A stretch of 35,583 nt of DNA from Collinsella aerofaciens (GTDB taxonomy: Bacteria > Actinomycetota > Coriobacteriia > Coriobacteriales > Coriobacteriaceae), in assembly GCF_901212495.1 (NCBI RefSeq), contig NZ_CAAKNY010000070.1, positions 48,637-84,219 on the forward strand. Direction: 5' to 3'. Of this stretch, positions 15,847 through 23,498 are shown piece after piece. A program made the position numbers and the translations under genes. The notes beneath the pieces were generated by a model. It ran no database searches. It saw only the letters and a program-made list of their open reading frames with translations, and was not told the DNA's origin. The stretch's first letter is position 1. The number at the start of each line of letters is the position of its first letter.

Positions 15847-16028
15847 CGAAGGTGAATGGTTTTCCGAGAAGTGAACGAGTAAAACTAGAGCCCCGAAGCA
15901 TCCGCATTTTTTGATTGCAAAACAGCAGGATTCATGCGATAAAACCGCAGGAAATGGCGGCCAAAATATGCCGATGCTTCAAGGGTCCAAAATAGGCCGT
16001 TCACTTCCCGGGAAACCATTCACCTTCG
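15847..16028 (+). repeat. Long nested inverted repeat in the ogt-asd gap
   Basis: Arms 15847-15877 and 15998-16028 pair at 29 of 31 positions (CGAAGGTGAATGGTTT...AAGTGAACG). Inside, GAAGCATC (15895-15902) pairs with GATGCTTC (15973-15980). No coding potential was seen. Confidence 0.8.
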
Positions 16029-16237
16029 ATTCGCACTAACCCCAAAGTCACCCCAGGCAGCAGGCGCAGCGCGCCGCGGCTCCCGGCCGCGCTCCACAGT
16101 CCCCAAAGGCGGCAGGCGCAAAGCGCCGAGGCCGCCGCCGGGACCAGGGCCCGCAACAACCGTGTGCCCCCACATCAGCCCAGCGGCCTCAATCAACAAC
16201 GGCCCCATCGCAGACCGCTCGCAGCAGCGTCACCGCA
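16029..16237 (-). other. GC-rich unexplained segment with direct repeats
   Basis: About 210 bp with no convincing gene. It holds two direct copies (21 of 25 identical, near 16053 and 16104) of a GC-rich hairpin unit containing GCAGGCGCA. A 62-codon frame on the minus strand lacks a ribosome site and looks like chance in GC-rich DNA. It could be the 3' tail of the asd transcript or a small RNA; neither is shown. Confidence 0.3.
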
Positions 16238-16367
16238 GGCGGGGACCGGGCTTAGTTTTCAGAACACTCCGCAGACCAGTGTGGCGCCTTGTCCGCGGCT
16301 CCGAAGGAGCAGGGCAAGGCGCCACACATGGTCGAGGACGTTTTGAAAGCTCAGCCCGGCCCCCGCC
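16238..16367 (-). repeat. GTCCTC/TGCGGA structured element downstream of asd (X3)
   Basis: In the sense of asd, the element starts 12 nt after the stop. The outer stem is 16353-16367 with 16238-16252. Then come AAAC-GTCCTC (loop strand at 16339-16334), the helix GACC/GGTC, an AT bulge, a perfect 13-bp stem (16327-16315 with 16291-16279) with a GCTCC/GGAGC tip, and the second loop strand TGCGGA (16273-16268) followed by GTGTT. The same loop strands recur after thrB and twice after the glycyl-radical gene. It may act as a terminator, a stability element or an unknown RNA. Confidence 0.75.
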
Positions 16368-16379
16368 GGACAGGTCACA

Positions 16380-17405
16380 CTACTCGCAGAGCAGCTTAGC
16401 GATCTGGACGGCGTTGGTCGCCGCGCCCTTACGGATTTGGTCGCCGCAGCACCAGAAGGTGATGCCGCGCGCAGCCTCGGGGTTCGAGATGTCGCGACGC
16501 ACGCGGCCGACCCAAATCAGATCCTGGTCGGACGTATCCATCGGCATGGGGAAGCGGTCGTGCGCATCCTCGGCGCTCATGTCGTCAACCAGCTTGACGC
16601 CGGGAGCGGCAGCCAGCGCAGCACGGGCCTCCTCGACCGTAATATCGCGCTCAAACTCGAGCGTAATGCTCTCGGAGTGCGAACGCAGCACGGGCACGCG
16701 CACGCAGGTGCAGTTCACGCGCAGCTCGGGCAGATGCATGATCTTACGGCCCTCGTTCTGCAGCTTCATCTCCTCGGAGGTAAAGCCTTCCTCCTTGACA
16801 CCGCCGATCTGCGGAATCAGGTTGCTCGCCAGCTGGGCGGCAAACGCGCGCGGCTCGGGAATCTCCTCGCCACGGCCCAGGGCGGCCAGCTGAGCCTCGA
16901 GCTCGGCCATACCGGGAGCGCCGGCACCCGAAGCCGCCTGATACGTCGAGACGATCATGCGCTTGACACCGGCGAGCTGGTGCAGCGGCCACGTGGGAAC
17001 CAGGCCGATAATGGTCGCGCAGTTGGGATTGGCGATAAGGCCGTGATGCCACTTGATATCGTCGGCATTGATCTCGGGCACGACCAGCGGCACCTCGGGA
17101 TCCATGCGGAAGGCATGGCTGTTGTCGACCACGACGGCGCCGCGCTTAACGGCCTCGGGCAGCAGCTCCTTTGCGATGGCATCGCCGGCGGCGCCAAGCA
17201 CAATATCGCAGCCCTCAAAGGCCTCGGGACAAGCCTCTTCAATCACGATCTGCTCGCCGCGGAACTCGACGGTCTTGCCCGCAGAACGCGCACTCGCCAG
17301 CAGCTTGAGCTTGCCAACCGGAAACTCCTGCTCGTTGAGGCACTCGAGCATCTGGGTGCCCACGGCTCCCGTCGCGCCCAAAATAGCAACCGTGTACTGT
17401 TTCAT
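16380..17405 (-). CDS. asd: Aspartate-semialdehyde dehydrogenase
   Basis: NADPH-dependent reduction of aspartyl phosphate to aspartate semialdehyde, the second step toward threonine, methionine and lysine. The 341-residue protein has the nucleotide-binding GATGAVG (10-16), the catalytic C129 in ANPNCATI, Q156 in TYQAASGAG, the substrate-binding region EEMKLQNEGRKI (211-222), and the general-base H243 in LRSHSES. The ATG at 17405 has AAAGGGGGAAG upstream; 29 open codons before it show no family similarity. It follows lysC on the same strand after 175 bp with a hairpin and repeat fragment between, so it may be read through from lysC or have its own promoter. The 3' flank carries element X3. Confidence 0.96.
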   Translation of the reverse strand: MKQYTVAILGATGAVGTQMLECLNEQEFPVGKLKLLASARSAGKTVEFRGEQIVIEEACPEAFEGCDIVLGAAGDAIAKELLPEAVKRGAVVVDNSHAFRMDPEVPLVVPEINADDIKWHHGLIANPNCATIIGLVPTWPLHQLAGVKRMIVSTYQAASGAGAPGMAELEAQLAALGRGEEIPEPRAFAAQLASNLIPQIGGVKEEGFTSEEMKLQNEGRKIMHLPELRVNCTCVRVPVLRSHSESITLEFERDITVEEARAALAAAPGVKLVDDMSAEDAHDRFPMPMDTSDQDLIWVGRVRRDISNPEAARGITFWCCGDQIRKGAATNAVQIAKLLCE

Positions 17406-17479
17406 GCTTCCCCCTTTAAAGGTTTTGGCTTTTGCCCGCACGACGAGCAGGCCGATTATTGTTGCCAGTGTATACAAGA

Positions 17480-17506
17480 ACGGGGCGGACACGAAACCCG
17501 CCCCGT
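17480..17506 (-). terminator. Hairpin between lysC and asd
   Basis: Perfect 9-bp inverted repeat ACGGGGCGG and CCGCCCCGT with a 9-nt loop. In the lysC direction it is followed by TTCTTGT, a weak U-rich tail, so attenuation or termination after lysC is plausible. Confidence 0.55.
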
Positions 17507-17536
17507 CGAGACGAAACCGAAACGAAACGCCCCGCC

Positions 17537-17567
17537 GTAGATTTATGAGACATGTCCCAAAAACATC
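17537..17567 (+). repeat. Single-arm fragment of repeat family R2
   Basis: GTAGATTTATGAGACATG followed by TCCCAAAAA resembles one arm of the palindrome at 30447-30549 (GTAGATTTCTAGGCATGTCC). The partner arm is missing. It lies 14 bp past the lysC stop. Confidence 0.55.
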
Positions 17568-17580
17568 ACCGGGATGTCAG

Positions 17581-18969
17581 CTATTTGTGGAGCGCGGCCA
17601 GGGCGGGATCGACCGGCGCGGAAGCCTCCAGGTCGGAGACCTTCACAATGCCGTTTTCGTCGGAGAAGGCACGGTAAATGGTCTGAATCGCCAGGTCGAA
17701 GTCCTTCTCCTCCACGCCGATGATGATGTTGATCTCATCGCAGCTCTGCGAAATCATACGCACGCTCACGCCGGCCTGGCCAAGCATGCCAAACAGGTGG
17801 CCAGAGATGCCAGCACGACCACGCAGGTTGCGGCCAACGGTAGCGATAAGCGCCAAGCCCTCGACAACCTCGATCTCAAGCGGCTCAACCTCCTGCTGAA
17901 TGTCGCCCACGAGCGAGTACAGCGAGTCGTGCACGTCCTGCTCCTGCACTACGGCGCCAAAGCGGTCCACACCGGTGGGCATGTGCTCGACGGAAACGTC
18001 ATAGCGCTCGAAGACCGAAAGCGCACGGCGCATAAAGCCAACACGGGGCTTGGTGCGGTCGCGAGCCACGTTGATGGCGACAAAACCGCGCTTGCCGGTC
18101 ACGCCGGTAATGATGGGCTCGGCCTCACCCTCGTCAGCCGTCTCGCTAATGATGGTGCCGGGGTCCTGCGGCGCATTGGTGTTCTTGATGACCAGCGGAA
18201 TACCCGCCTCACGCACGGGAAACACGGCCTCCTCGTGCAGGACGCTTGCGCCCATGTACGAAAGCTCGCGCAGCTCCTCGTAGGTAACGCGCGCAATGGG
18301 CTGAGCCTCGGGAACAATACGCGGATCGGCAGAATAAAAGCCCGAGACGTCGGTCCAGTTCTCGTACAGGTCGGCGCCCAGGCATTTGGCAAGGATCGAG
18401 CCCGAGATATCGCCGCCGCCACGGTCGAGCAGCTTGATCTGGCCCTCTCGCGTCGCGCCGTAAAAACCGGGCATAACAAAGCCGCCCTGCTGACCGTACT
18501 CCTGCACCAGCTCGGAGGTGCGGTTCATGCTGAGCGTACCGTCGTGATGGAACGCTACGACCGTCGCGGCGTCCAAGAACGGCAGGCCCAGGTACTCGGC
18601 CATCAGGCGGGCGGTAAAGTACTCGCCACGGCTCACGAGCTCCTCGGTGGAGTAGCCGCCCGAGCGGGCGCGCTCGGCAAAGGCTGCAAACTCCTCGCGG
18701 ATGGGATAGGTGAGCTCCAGCTCGTCAGCGATATCAAAATAGCGCTGGCCAATGTCCTCGAGCAGCTCCTCACACGAGACGTGATACTTAACGTGCGCGT
18801 TAACCAGATAGAGCAGGTCGGTCACCTTGGTGTCGCCCTTAAAGCGGCGGCCACAGGCGGAAACCACCACAAAACGGCGGGCAGGGTCGGCATCGACGAT
18901 GGCCTTGATCTTCTTGAAGTGTTCGGCGTCGGCGACCGACGAGCCGCCAAACTTGGCAATTTTTATCAT
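17581..18969 (-). CDS. lysC: Aspartate kinase
   Basis: Phosphorylates aspartate, the committed step of the aspartate family. The 462-residue monofunctional form begins MIKIAKFGGSSVAD, the family's K-FGGSS motif, with the catalytic region ELVSRGEY, LLDRGGGDISGS and ENWTDVSG. Two C-terminal ACT domains (about 318-462, including VRMISQSCDEINIIIGVEE) bind feedback effectors, usually threonine or lysine. No homoserine dehydrogenase domain is fused. The ribosome site is poor: AAAGG lies 13 nt before the ATG, and alternative upstream starts are no better. It diverges from thrC across 103 bp, allowing shared control. Asd lies downstream. Confidence 0.95.
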   Translation of the reverse strand: MIKIAKFGGSSVADAEHFKKIKAIVDADPARRFVVVSACGRRFKGDTKVTDLLYLVNAHVKYHVSCEELLEDIGQRYFDIADELELTYPIREEFAAFAERARSGGYSTEELVSRGEYFTARLMAEYLGLPFLDAATVVAFHHDGTLSMNRTSELVQEYGQQGGFVMPGFYGATREGQIKLLDRGGGDISGSILAKCLGADLYENWTDVSGFYSADPRIVPEAQPIARVTYEELRELSYMGASVLHEEAVFPVREAGIPLVIKNTNAPQDPGTIISETADEGEAEPIITGVTGKRGFVAINVARDRTKPRVGFMRRALSVFERYDVSVEHMPTGVDRFGAVVQEQDVHDSLYSLVGDIQQEVEPLEIEVVEGLALIATVGRNLRGRAGISGHLFGMLGQAGVSVRMISQSCDEINIIIGVEEKDFDLAIQTIYRAFSDENGIVKVSDLEASAPVDPALAALHK

Positions 18970-19072
18970 GGGCTGGAGGTTACCTTTCTTAAAGCCTCTG
19001 CAAACCTGTTTTGCGTGCTCTGATACCATGGGTTCACCGATTGGGACCAAGGCATCCGAGGAGCAGTGTTAT

Positions 19073-20590
19073 ATGGGAACTTATCATAGTACACGAGGAC
19101 GCACTTTATCGTGCTCAAGTAAGGTGGCAATCCGTACCGGCATCGCTCCCGACGGAGGTTTGTTTGTCTCGGACGAGCTGGGCATCCAACAGGTCGATAT
19201 CAGCTCGCTTGCCGATAAATCGTACTTTGAAATCGCTCAAGATGTGTTGGGAATGTTACTGAACGATTACACGGACGAAGAAATTTCGGCCTGTGTGAAT
19301 GAGGCTTACCGCGGTACGTTTGCAAGCGATGAGGTCACGCCGCTCGTCAAACTCGACGTAGCGCCGGGCACCGACACTCCTCAAACCTATGTGATGGAGC
19401 TCTTTGGCGGTCCCACGAGCGCCTTTAAGGACGTCGCCTTGCAGATGCTCCCCCGCCTCATGGCCCGCACCTCCGCCAAGGACGGCGGCGCCGAGCGCAT
19501 CATGATCGTCACCGCCACGTCGGGCGACACGGGCAAGGCCGCGCTCGCCGGCTTTGCCGACGCCCCGGGCACGGGCATCACCGTCTTTTATCCCGAAGGC
19601 AAGGTCAGCCGCGTGCAGAATCTGCAGATGTCCACACAGGAGGGCGACAACGTCGCCGTCTGCGGCATCCGCGGCAACTTTGACGACGCCCAGAGCGCCG
19701 TCAAGCGCATCTTTGCCGATAAGGAGCTTGCCGAGCGCTTGGAGGCCACCGGCACCGTGCTTTCGAGCGCCAACTCCATCAACGTCGGCCGCCTGGTGCC
19801 GCAGGTCGTCTACTACTTTGCCGCCTATGCGCAGCTGCTACGCGCCGGCGCCATCGAGGCAGGCGACGCCGTGGAGTTCTGCGTGCCGACCGGCAACTTT
19901 GGTGATATTCTGGCCGGCTACTATGCCAAGCGCATGGGCCTGCCCGTCGCTAAGCTCATCGTTGCGAGCGACAAGAACAACGTGCTGGCCGACTTCCTGA
20001 CCACCGGCGTCTACGACCGCAACCGTCCGTTCTTCACGACCATCTCGCCGTCGATGGACATCCTCATCAGCTCAAACCTGGAGCGTATGCTGTACTTCCT
20101 GTCCGATGGCGACTGCGAGCTCGTTGCCGGCCTTATGGAGCAACTGGCACAGACTGGTCGCTACGATGTTCCCGCCGACCTGCTGGCAAAGATTCAGAGC
20201 GTCTTTGGCTGCGGCTGGGCCAGCGAGGACGAGGTCCGCGCTGCCATCAAGAGCTGCTGGGATGCGAACGGTTACGTAATCGATCCGCACACCGCTTGCG
20301 GCTATCACGTCTTTGAAAAGGTCGCTCCCGCCGAGGGAGCCAAGGCCCGCGTGCTGCTTTCGACCGCCAGCCCCTACAAGTTCCCGCGCGCCTGCTGCGA
20401 CGCCCTGGGCCTCGACGTTCCCAAGGACGACTTTGAGGCTATGCGTGTGCTCGAGCAGGCCACCAACACGGTCGCCCCGACCCAGCTCGCCGAACTCGAG
20501 TCCAAACCCGTCCGCTTCGAAGACGTCTGCGACGTCGATGAGATGGCAAGCTACGTCGAGTCTGCAGCAAAACGAATGAGCACCAACTAG
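19073..20590 (+). CDS. thrC: Threonine synthase
   Basis: PLP enzyme converting O-phosphohomoserine to threonine. The 505-residue length marks the long (E. coli/yeast-like) class. The N-terminal YHSTRGRT is typical; the PLP lysine is K119 in GPTSAFKDVALQ, and the phosphate-binding loop is TATSGDTGKAA. The start at 19073 has GAGGAG 8 nt upstream; the frame is open much further back, but only as the mirror of lysC. thrB follows after 203 bp containing a GC hairpin and the palindromic element X4, so the two may be transcribed together with attenuation between them. Homoserine dehydrogenase is not in the window. Confidence 0.95.
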   Translation: MGTYHSTRGRTLSCSSKVAIRTGIAPDGGLFVSDELGIQQVDISSLADKSYFEIAQDVLGMLLNDYTDEEISACVNEAYRGTFASDEVTPLVKLDVAPGTDTPQTYVMELFGGPTSAFKDVALQMLPRLMARTSAKDGGAERIMIVTATSGDTGKAALAGFADAPGTGITVFYPEGKVSRVQNLQMSTQEGDNVAVCGIRGNFDDAQSAVKRIFADKELAERLEATGTVLSSANSINVGRLVPQVVYYFAAYAQLLRAGAIEAGDAVEFCVPTGNFGDILAGYYAKRMGLPVAKLIVASDKNNVLADFLTTGVYDRNRPFFTTISPSMDILISSNLERMLYFLSDGDCELVAGLMEQLAQTGRYDVPADLLAKIQSVFGCGWASEDEVRAAIKSCWDANGYVIDPHTACGYHVFEKVAPAEGAKARVLLSTASPYKFPRACCDALGLDVPKDDFEAMRVLEQATNTVAPTQLAELESKPVRFEDVCDVDEMASYVESAAKRMSTN

Positions 20591-20602
20591 ATCCCTTATT
20601 AA

Positions 20603-20622
20603 GCGCCGGCGAAAGCCGGCGC
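20603..20622 (+). terminator. GAAA-tetraloop hairpin after thrC
   Basis: GCGCCGGC-GAAA-GCCGGCGC, a perfect 8-bp stem 13 bp after the thrC stop, followed by ACCTTCTTTC. The tail is pyrimidine-rich rather than a clean T-run, so partial termination is likely. Confidence 0.6.
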
Positions 20623-20668
20623 ACCTTCTTTCATCAGATAACCCCCGGGATGATGACGAACGCGCACA

Positions 20669-20780
20669 GCGTGCCTGGCTGTTTAGTTCGTCGCGAGTTC
20701 CGCACGCAAAGGAAAGCACTTAATGTGCTTTCCGTCTTGCGCAGGACTGTCCGAGCAGCGAACTAAACGGCCAGGCACGC
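20669..20780 (+). repeat. Nested palindrome between thrC and thrB (X4, reversed X-like)
   Basis: Outer arms 20669-20690 and 20759-20780 pair at 21 of 22 positions. The middle helix is CGCAA/TTGCG and the inner hairpin GGAAAGCAC-TTAAT-GTGCTTTCC (20711-20733). Between the helices lie TCCGCA (20699-20704) and AGGAC (20743-20747), the complements of the loop strands in X1, X2, X3 and X5; here they are on the opposite strand relative to the genes. The 3' arm ends 2 bp before the thrB Shine-Dalgarno. Confidence 0.7.
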
Positions 20781-20793
20781 CAGGAGGACCCAC

Positions 20794-21675
20794 ATGATCA
20801 AGATCACCGTCCCAGCAACCAGCGCAAACCTAGGCATCGGCTACGACACCCTCGGCATGGCCGTCAGCCTCTACTCGCACTTTACCTTCGAGCGCGCCGA
20901 TAAGCTCACCATCACGGGCTGCCCCGAGGAGTTCCAAAATGAGAACAACCTGGTCTACGTCAGCTTTGTCGATGCACTGGCCGCATGGGGCGAACCGGCC
21001 TTTCCCGTCGCCATCGACATTCAGACTGACGTTCCCGTCGCCCGCGGCCTGGGCTCCAGCTCCACCTGCGTCGTCGCCGGCATTATGGCAGCCGCCGCGC
21101 TGACGGGCCACACCGTCGATCGCGCCGAGCTCGTCCGCATTGCCACCGAGGTCGAGGGCCATCCCGATAACGTCGCTCCCGCCATCCTGGGCGGCGCCGT
21201 CTGTTCCTTTACGCCGACCGATTCGCTGCCCCAGTGCCTGCGCTACGAGGTGAGCGATCGCTTGCGTTTTATTACCGTGATTCCGCCCTACGAGGTACAC
21301 ACGAGTGAGGCGCGCAAGGTCGTGCCGCAGGAGGTTCCACTCTCCACCGCCGTGTGGCAGATGGGCCGCATCGCCGGCATGACGCGCGGCTTGGAGACCG
21401 GCGACCTTGACCTGATTGCCGCCGCCAACGACGACCGCATCCAGGAGCCCTATCGCCGCCGCCTCATCCCCGACTACAACGCCGTGCGCGACACCTGCCT
21501 TAACGGGGGCGCCAAGACCATCTGGATCAGCGGTTCGGGCTCGACTCTCATGGCTGTGACCGATGACACCATCGTGGCGAAGTTCCTACAGGTCAAGCTG
21601 CGCGAGCAGTTCCCCAGGTGTGAGACGCATATTCTGACGTGCGACACCGAGGGCGCTCAAATCGAGTACCTGTAG
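20794..21675 (+). CDS. thrB: Homoserine kinase
   Basis: GHMP-family kinase that phosphorylates homoserine, feeding threonine synthase. The 293-residue protein has the N-terminal VPATSANLGIGYDTLGMA, the ATP-binding GHMP motif PVARGLGSSS (81-90), EGHPDNVAPAILGG, and the C-terminal glycine motif ISGSGSTLMAV. Length is normal. AGGAGG is 7 nt before the ATG, immediately after the palindrome X4, so folding of that element could influence initiation. Gene order thrC-thrB on one strand, with lysC-asd divergent, gives all steps from aspartate to threonine except homoserine dehydrogenase. Element X5 begins 36 nt after the stop. Confidence 0.96.
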   Translation: MIKITVPATSANLGIGYDTLGMAVSLYSHFTFERADKLTITGCPEEFQNENNLVYVSFVDALAAWGEPAFPVAIDIQTDVPVARGLGSSSTCVVAGIMAAAALTGHTVDRAELVRIATEVEGHPDNVAPAILGGAVCSFTPTDSLPQCLRYEVSDRLRFITVIPPYEVHTSEARKVVPQEVPLSTAVWQMGRIAGMTRGLETGDLDLIAAANDDRIQEPYRRRLIPDYNAVRDTCLNGGAKTIWISGSGSTLMAVTDDTIVAKFLQVKLREQFPRCETHILTCDTEGAQIEYL

Positions 21676-21710
21676 CGCCCTGCCTCATTGCCCTCACCGG
21701 TCCCCTTGGG

Positions 21711-21803
21711 GCCTCCCCTGAAAACGTCCTCGATCATGAATTGCCCCGTCGTGCGCTTCGAGCGACGGGGCAATTCGATCTGCGGATTGTTATCAGGGGA
21801 GGC
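21711..21803 (+). repeat. GTCCTC/TGCGGA structured element downstream of thrB (X5)
   Basis: The cleanest copy. Outer stem GCCTCCCCTGA (21711-21721) with TCAGGGGAGGC (21793-21803). AAC pairs with GTT. Loop strands are GTCCTC (21726-21731) and TGCGGA (21781-21786). Helix GATC/GATC (21732-21735 with 21777-21780), AT bulge (21736-21737), then a perfect 14-bp stem (21738-21751 with 21763-21776). It is in the sense orientation of thrB and may also be its terminator, although no T-run follows. Confidence 0.78.
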
Positions 21804-21866
21804 GCCATCGTATTTCAGGCCGCATGTCGTTTGCAAGGCCTATCTCTCTGCGGGCAAAAACCGTAC

Positions 21867-21919
21867 AAGTTGCATTGCGTACATGCAACTTACTCTAAAC
21901 TGTTTATCTATGCTATTAT
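21867..21919 (+). promoter_or_regulatory. Promoter and operator of the secreted-protein gene
   Basis: TTACTC (21890-21895) and TATTAT (21914-21919) with an 18-bp spacer form a plausible promoter. A perfect inverted repeat AAGTTGCAT-N7-ATGCAACTT (21867-21891) overlaps the first two bases of the -35 box, the position expected for a regulator site. The start codon is 33 bp after the -10 box. Confidence 0.5.
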
Positions 21920-21951
21920 TAATTAAGCATCGCAGTATGGAGGTGGTCAAA

Positions 21952-22467
21952 GTGTTACGCACACTCAAAGCTTCGTTTTTCCTCTCGATACTTTTGATAT
22001 TACCGATATGTTTCTCGTTTAGCCCTTCGACTGCTTATGCTGCAGAAAGCGATGCTGTCGCAATTTCTGGCGCAACCCAAGATTTTGATTTAACGAAAGG
22101 TCCCGAGCAGTCTCATCAAATCAAGCTTAAGGATGGGACCGTTGCAGTAATAGGAATTAAAAAAACCAATGAACCCAGCCTGATATGGGACAGTTACTAC
22201 AACAACGCATCTGGAACTTGGACTATCTATTACAACAGTCCTGTTATTTATCGCGAATTCAAGATCAAGATAGCGAACTCGCTCATTACCAGCGCTTGGG
22301 GACAAAACTATTCAACTTTCGGTTGCACGGTAACAAACGAGTCCTTTAAATGGAACTCTAAGCAGGCGACATATCGACTCAATTATGAATCGATGGGGAT
22401 GGCGTCCGGTATCGCCGTGTTGCAAGCGACCATGGAAGGCAGCACGCTCCACACCTATGCAAACTAG
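21952..22467 (+). CDS. Small secreted protein, possibly DUF5626-like
   Basis: A 171-residue exported protein. The N-terminus has a clear signal peptide: LRTLKAS, a hydrophobic core FFLSILLILPICFSFS, and a predicted AYA|AESD cleavage site. The mature part is rich in beta-type residues, N, S, T and Y (for example GTWTIYYNSPVIYREFKIKIANS), with no catalytic motif and one cysteine. It reminds me of the DUF5626 secreted family, at low confidence. The GTG at 21952 is chosen because GGAGGTGG is 5 nt upstream; an ATG at 21937 is alternative. The DNA is AT-richer than the flanking genes, suggesting recent acquisition. The 34-codon membrane-peptide gene follows after 24 bp. Confidence 0.72.
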   Translation: MLRTLKASFFLSILLILPICFSFSPSTAYAAESDAVAISGATQDFDLTKGPEQSHQIKLKDGTVAVIGIKKTNEPSLIWDSYYNNASGTWTIYYNSPVIYREFKIKIANSLITSAWGQNYSTFGCTVTNESFKWNSKQATYRLNYESMGMASGIAVLQATMEGSTLHTYAN

Positions 22468-22491
22468 ACTCACATCAATTGAGGAAGTTCG

Positions 22492-22596
22492 ATGACCCCT
22501 ATTCCTGCACACTCAGACATTACAATCGCTCTCGTTTGGATTCTCATCGGAGTGGTTATTTGGCGTATCTGCAAATGGTTTAAAAACAAGAAATAG
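22492..22596 (+). CDS. 34-residue single-pass membrane peptide
   Basis: A very short ORF, ATG to TAG, encoding 34 residues: a short polar start, a hydrophobic span about residues 9-24 (DITIALVWILIGVVIW), and a basic end RICKWFKNKK. GAGGAAG lies 5 nt before the ATG. The hydrophobic segment with a positive tail is the usual shape of a small membrane protein with its C-terminus in the cytoplasm. It sits 24 bp after the secreted-protein gene and a GC-rich hairpin follows 34 bp later, so the two form a likely operon. No homologue is known to me. Alternatives are a toxin-type peptide or an accessory to the secreted protein. Confidence 0.55.
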   Translation: MTPIPAHSDITIALVWILIGVVIWRICKWFKNKK

Positions 22597-22610
22597 TTGA
22601 TACAACGTAA

Positions 22611-22730
22611 ATACCATTTATGCGATGCTTGGGGCCGTTAAGCCGGCCCCTATTTCTATAGCTTTTCAAGCAGCAGTCAGCCCATTTGGAAGTCGCAATG
22701 CCATTCATACGATTTCGGCCCTTTAAGCCG
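22611..22730 (+). repeat. Terminator hairpin inside a pair of direct repeats
   Basis: GGGGCCG-TTAAGC-CGGCCCC (22631-22650), followed by TATTTCTAT, is a likely terminator for the membrane-peptide operon. The surrounding 33-36 bp (AT.CCATT.AT.CGAT...GGCC.TTAAGCCG, 22611-22646) is repeated at 22698-22730. The rest of the gap to 22799 shows nothing more. Confidence 0.6.
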
Positions 22731-22799
22731 CTTTTATTGGTGGGGGCTTTTGCTGGCATGGAGCACTTTCTTGTAATGGGCCTTGGCAATATGCCCGTT

Positions 22800-23498
22800 T
22801 TACGCAGCGCTGATTTCTTTGTATTCGAAGACTGGCTCTAGGAGGTCTTCGATGTTGCAGTGTAGGACTTTTGCCATATCCCTTACGGTTGTTACCGAGG
22901 CTGCATTGATGTTTCTCTGGCGCTGTTCGTACATTTGGATTGAGCGGAGTGATACGCCCGATTCGTATGCCAGGTCTTGTTGGGTTTTCTTGATCCTCTT
23001 TCTTGCCAGCGCCAACTTGGTTTGACGAGGTATTTTCTTCGCCATATCGCATACAAGACGCGCCACGCGTTCCTCCGAGGCTTCGTGCCAGGGGTAGTAC
23101 AGGCCGCACAGCACATCAAACGGAACAACATGCAGCAGGTTTTCAAAAGGCTCTCCTAGACGCCATTGTAGATACGCCAATATCCAGCCCGTCCAGTATT
23201 CCGGTGTCTTCTCAAATCGATAGGAACGATCTGGCATCGACCCCGCTTGGTAACCAGACCTTTCGGCAATGAGTGCGAATAACTCAACACCCGATTTTCC
23301 CGATACGACCCATGCGTTTCCACGTTCAAACTCACGGGCCACGCCGCTCAAACAAAAGAGCTCAGCGACTTCTGATCCTTCTGCTCCATAGTCGTTTACG
23401 GCATAGTCAAAGCAGTCGCCGAGGTTGTTCATTGCGTCCTCGAGGTAGTAGACGGGATATGTCCTACTCGGCCCACAATCCGTTAACTCTTGGATCAT
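22800..23498 (-). CDS. XRE-type HTH protein with large N-terminal domain (toxin-partner type)
   Basis: A 232-residue protein with an N-terminal domain of about 150 residues (TDCGPSRTYPVYYLEDAMNNLGDCFDYAV, later PEYWTGWILAYLQW) and a C-terminal XRE helix-turn-helix (about 157-222; KTQQDLAYESGVSLRSIQMYEQ). I know this architecture from gut Firmicutes and Coriobacteria, where it typically neighbours DUF3990 or DUF3791 genes and probably acts as the antitoxin or regulator. Here the upstream overlapping frame is only a short remnant, so this gene may be orphaned. The start ATG lies inside the end of that frame, with GGGAGGG upstream. Base composition is AT-richer than the average of the window. 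Confidence 0.75.
   Translation of the reverse strand: MIQELTDCGPSRTYPVYYLEDAMNNLGDCFDYAVNDYGAEGSEVAELFCLSGVAREFERGNAWVVSGKSGVELFALIAERSGYQAGSMPDRSYRFEKTPEYWTGWILAYLQWRLGEPFENLLHVVPFDVLCGLYYPWHEASEERVARLVCDMAKKIPRQTKLALARKRIKKTQQDLAYESGVSLRSIQMYEQRQRNINAASVTTVRDMAKVLHCNIEDLLEPVFEYKEISAA

Noticed and set aside
16020..16208. A 62-codon minus-strand frame in the ogt-asd gap
   Set aside because: No Shine-Dalgarno; G/P/A/R-rich translation expected by chance in GC-rich hairpin DNA.
16437..17540. A 367-codon open frame opposite asd
   Set aside because: Same reason: antisense of a catalytic gene, and the translation is compositionally odd.
17053..19023. A 656-codon open frame on the plus strand opposite asd and lysC
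   Set aside because: Antisense shadow of two certain genes. It crosses their gap and shows no domain.
20623..20793. T-box or amino-acid riboswitch before thrB
   Set aside because: No T-box sequence (TGGNACC), no specifier-loop layout and no antiterminator were found; the gap is explained by a simple nested palindrome.
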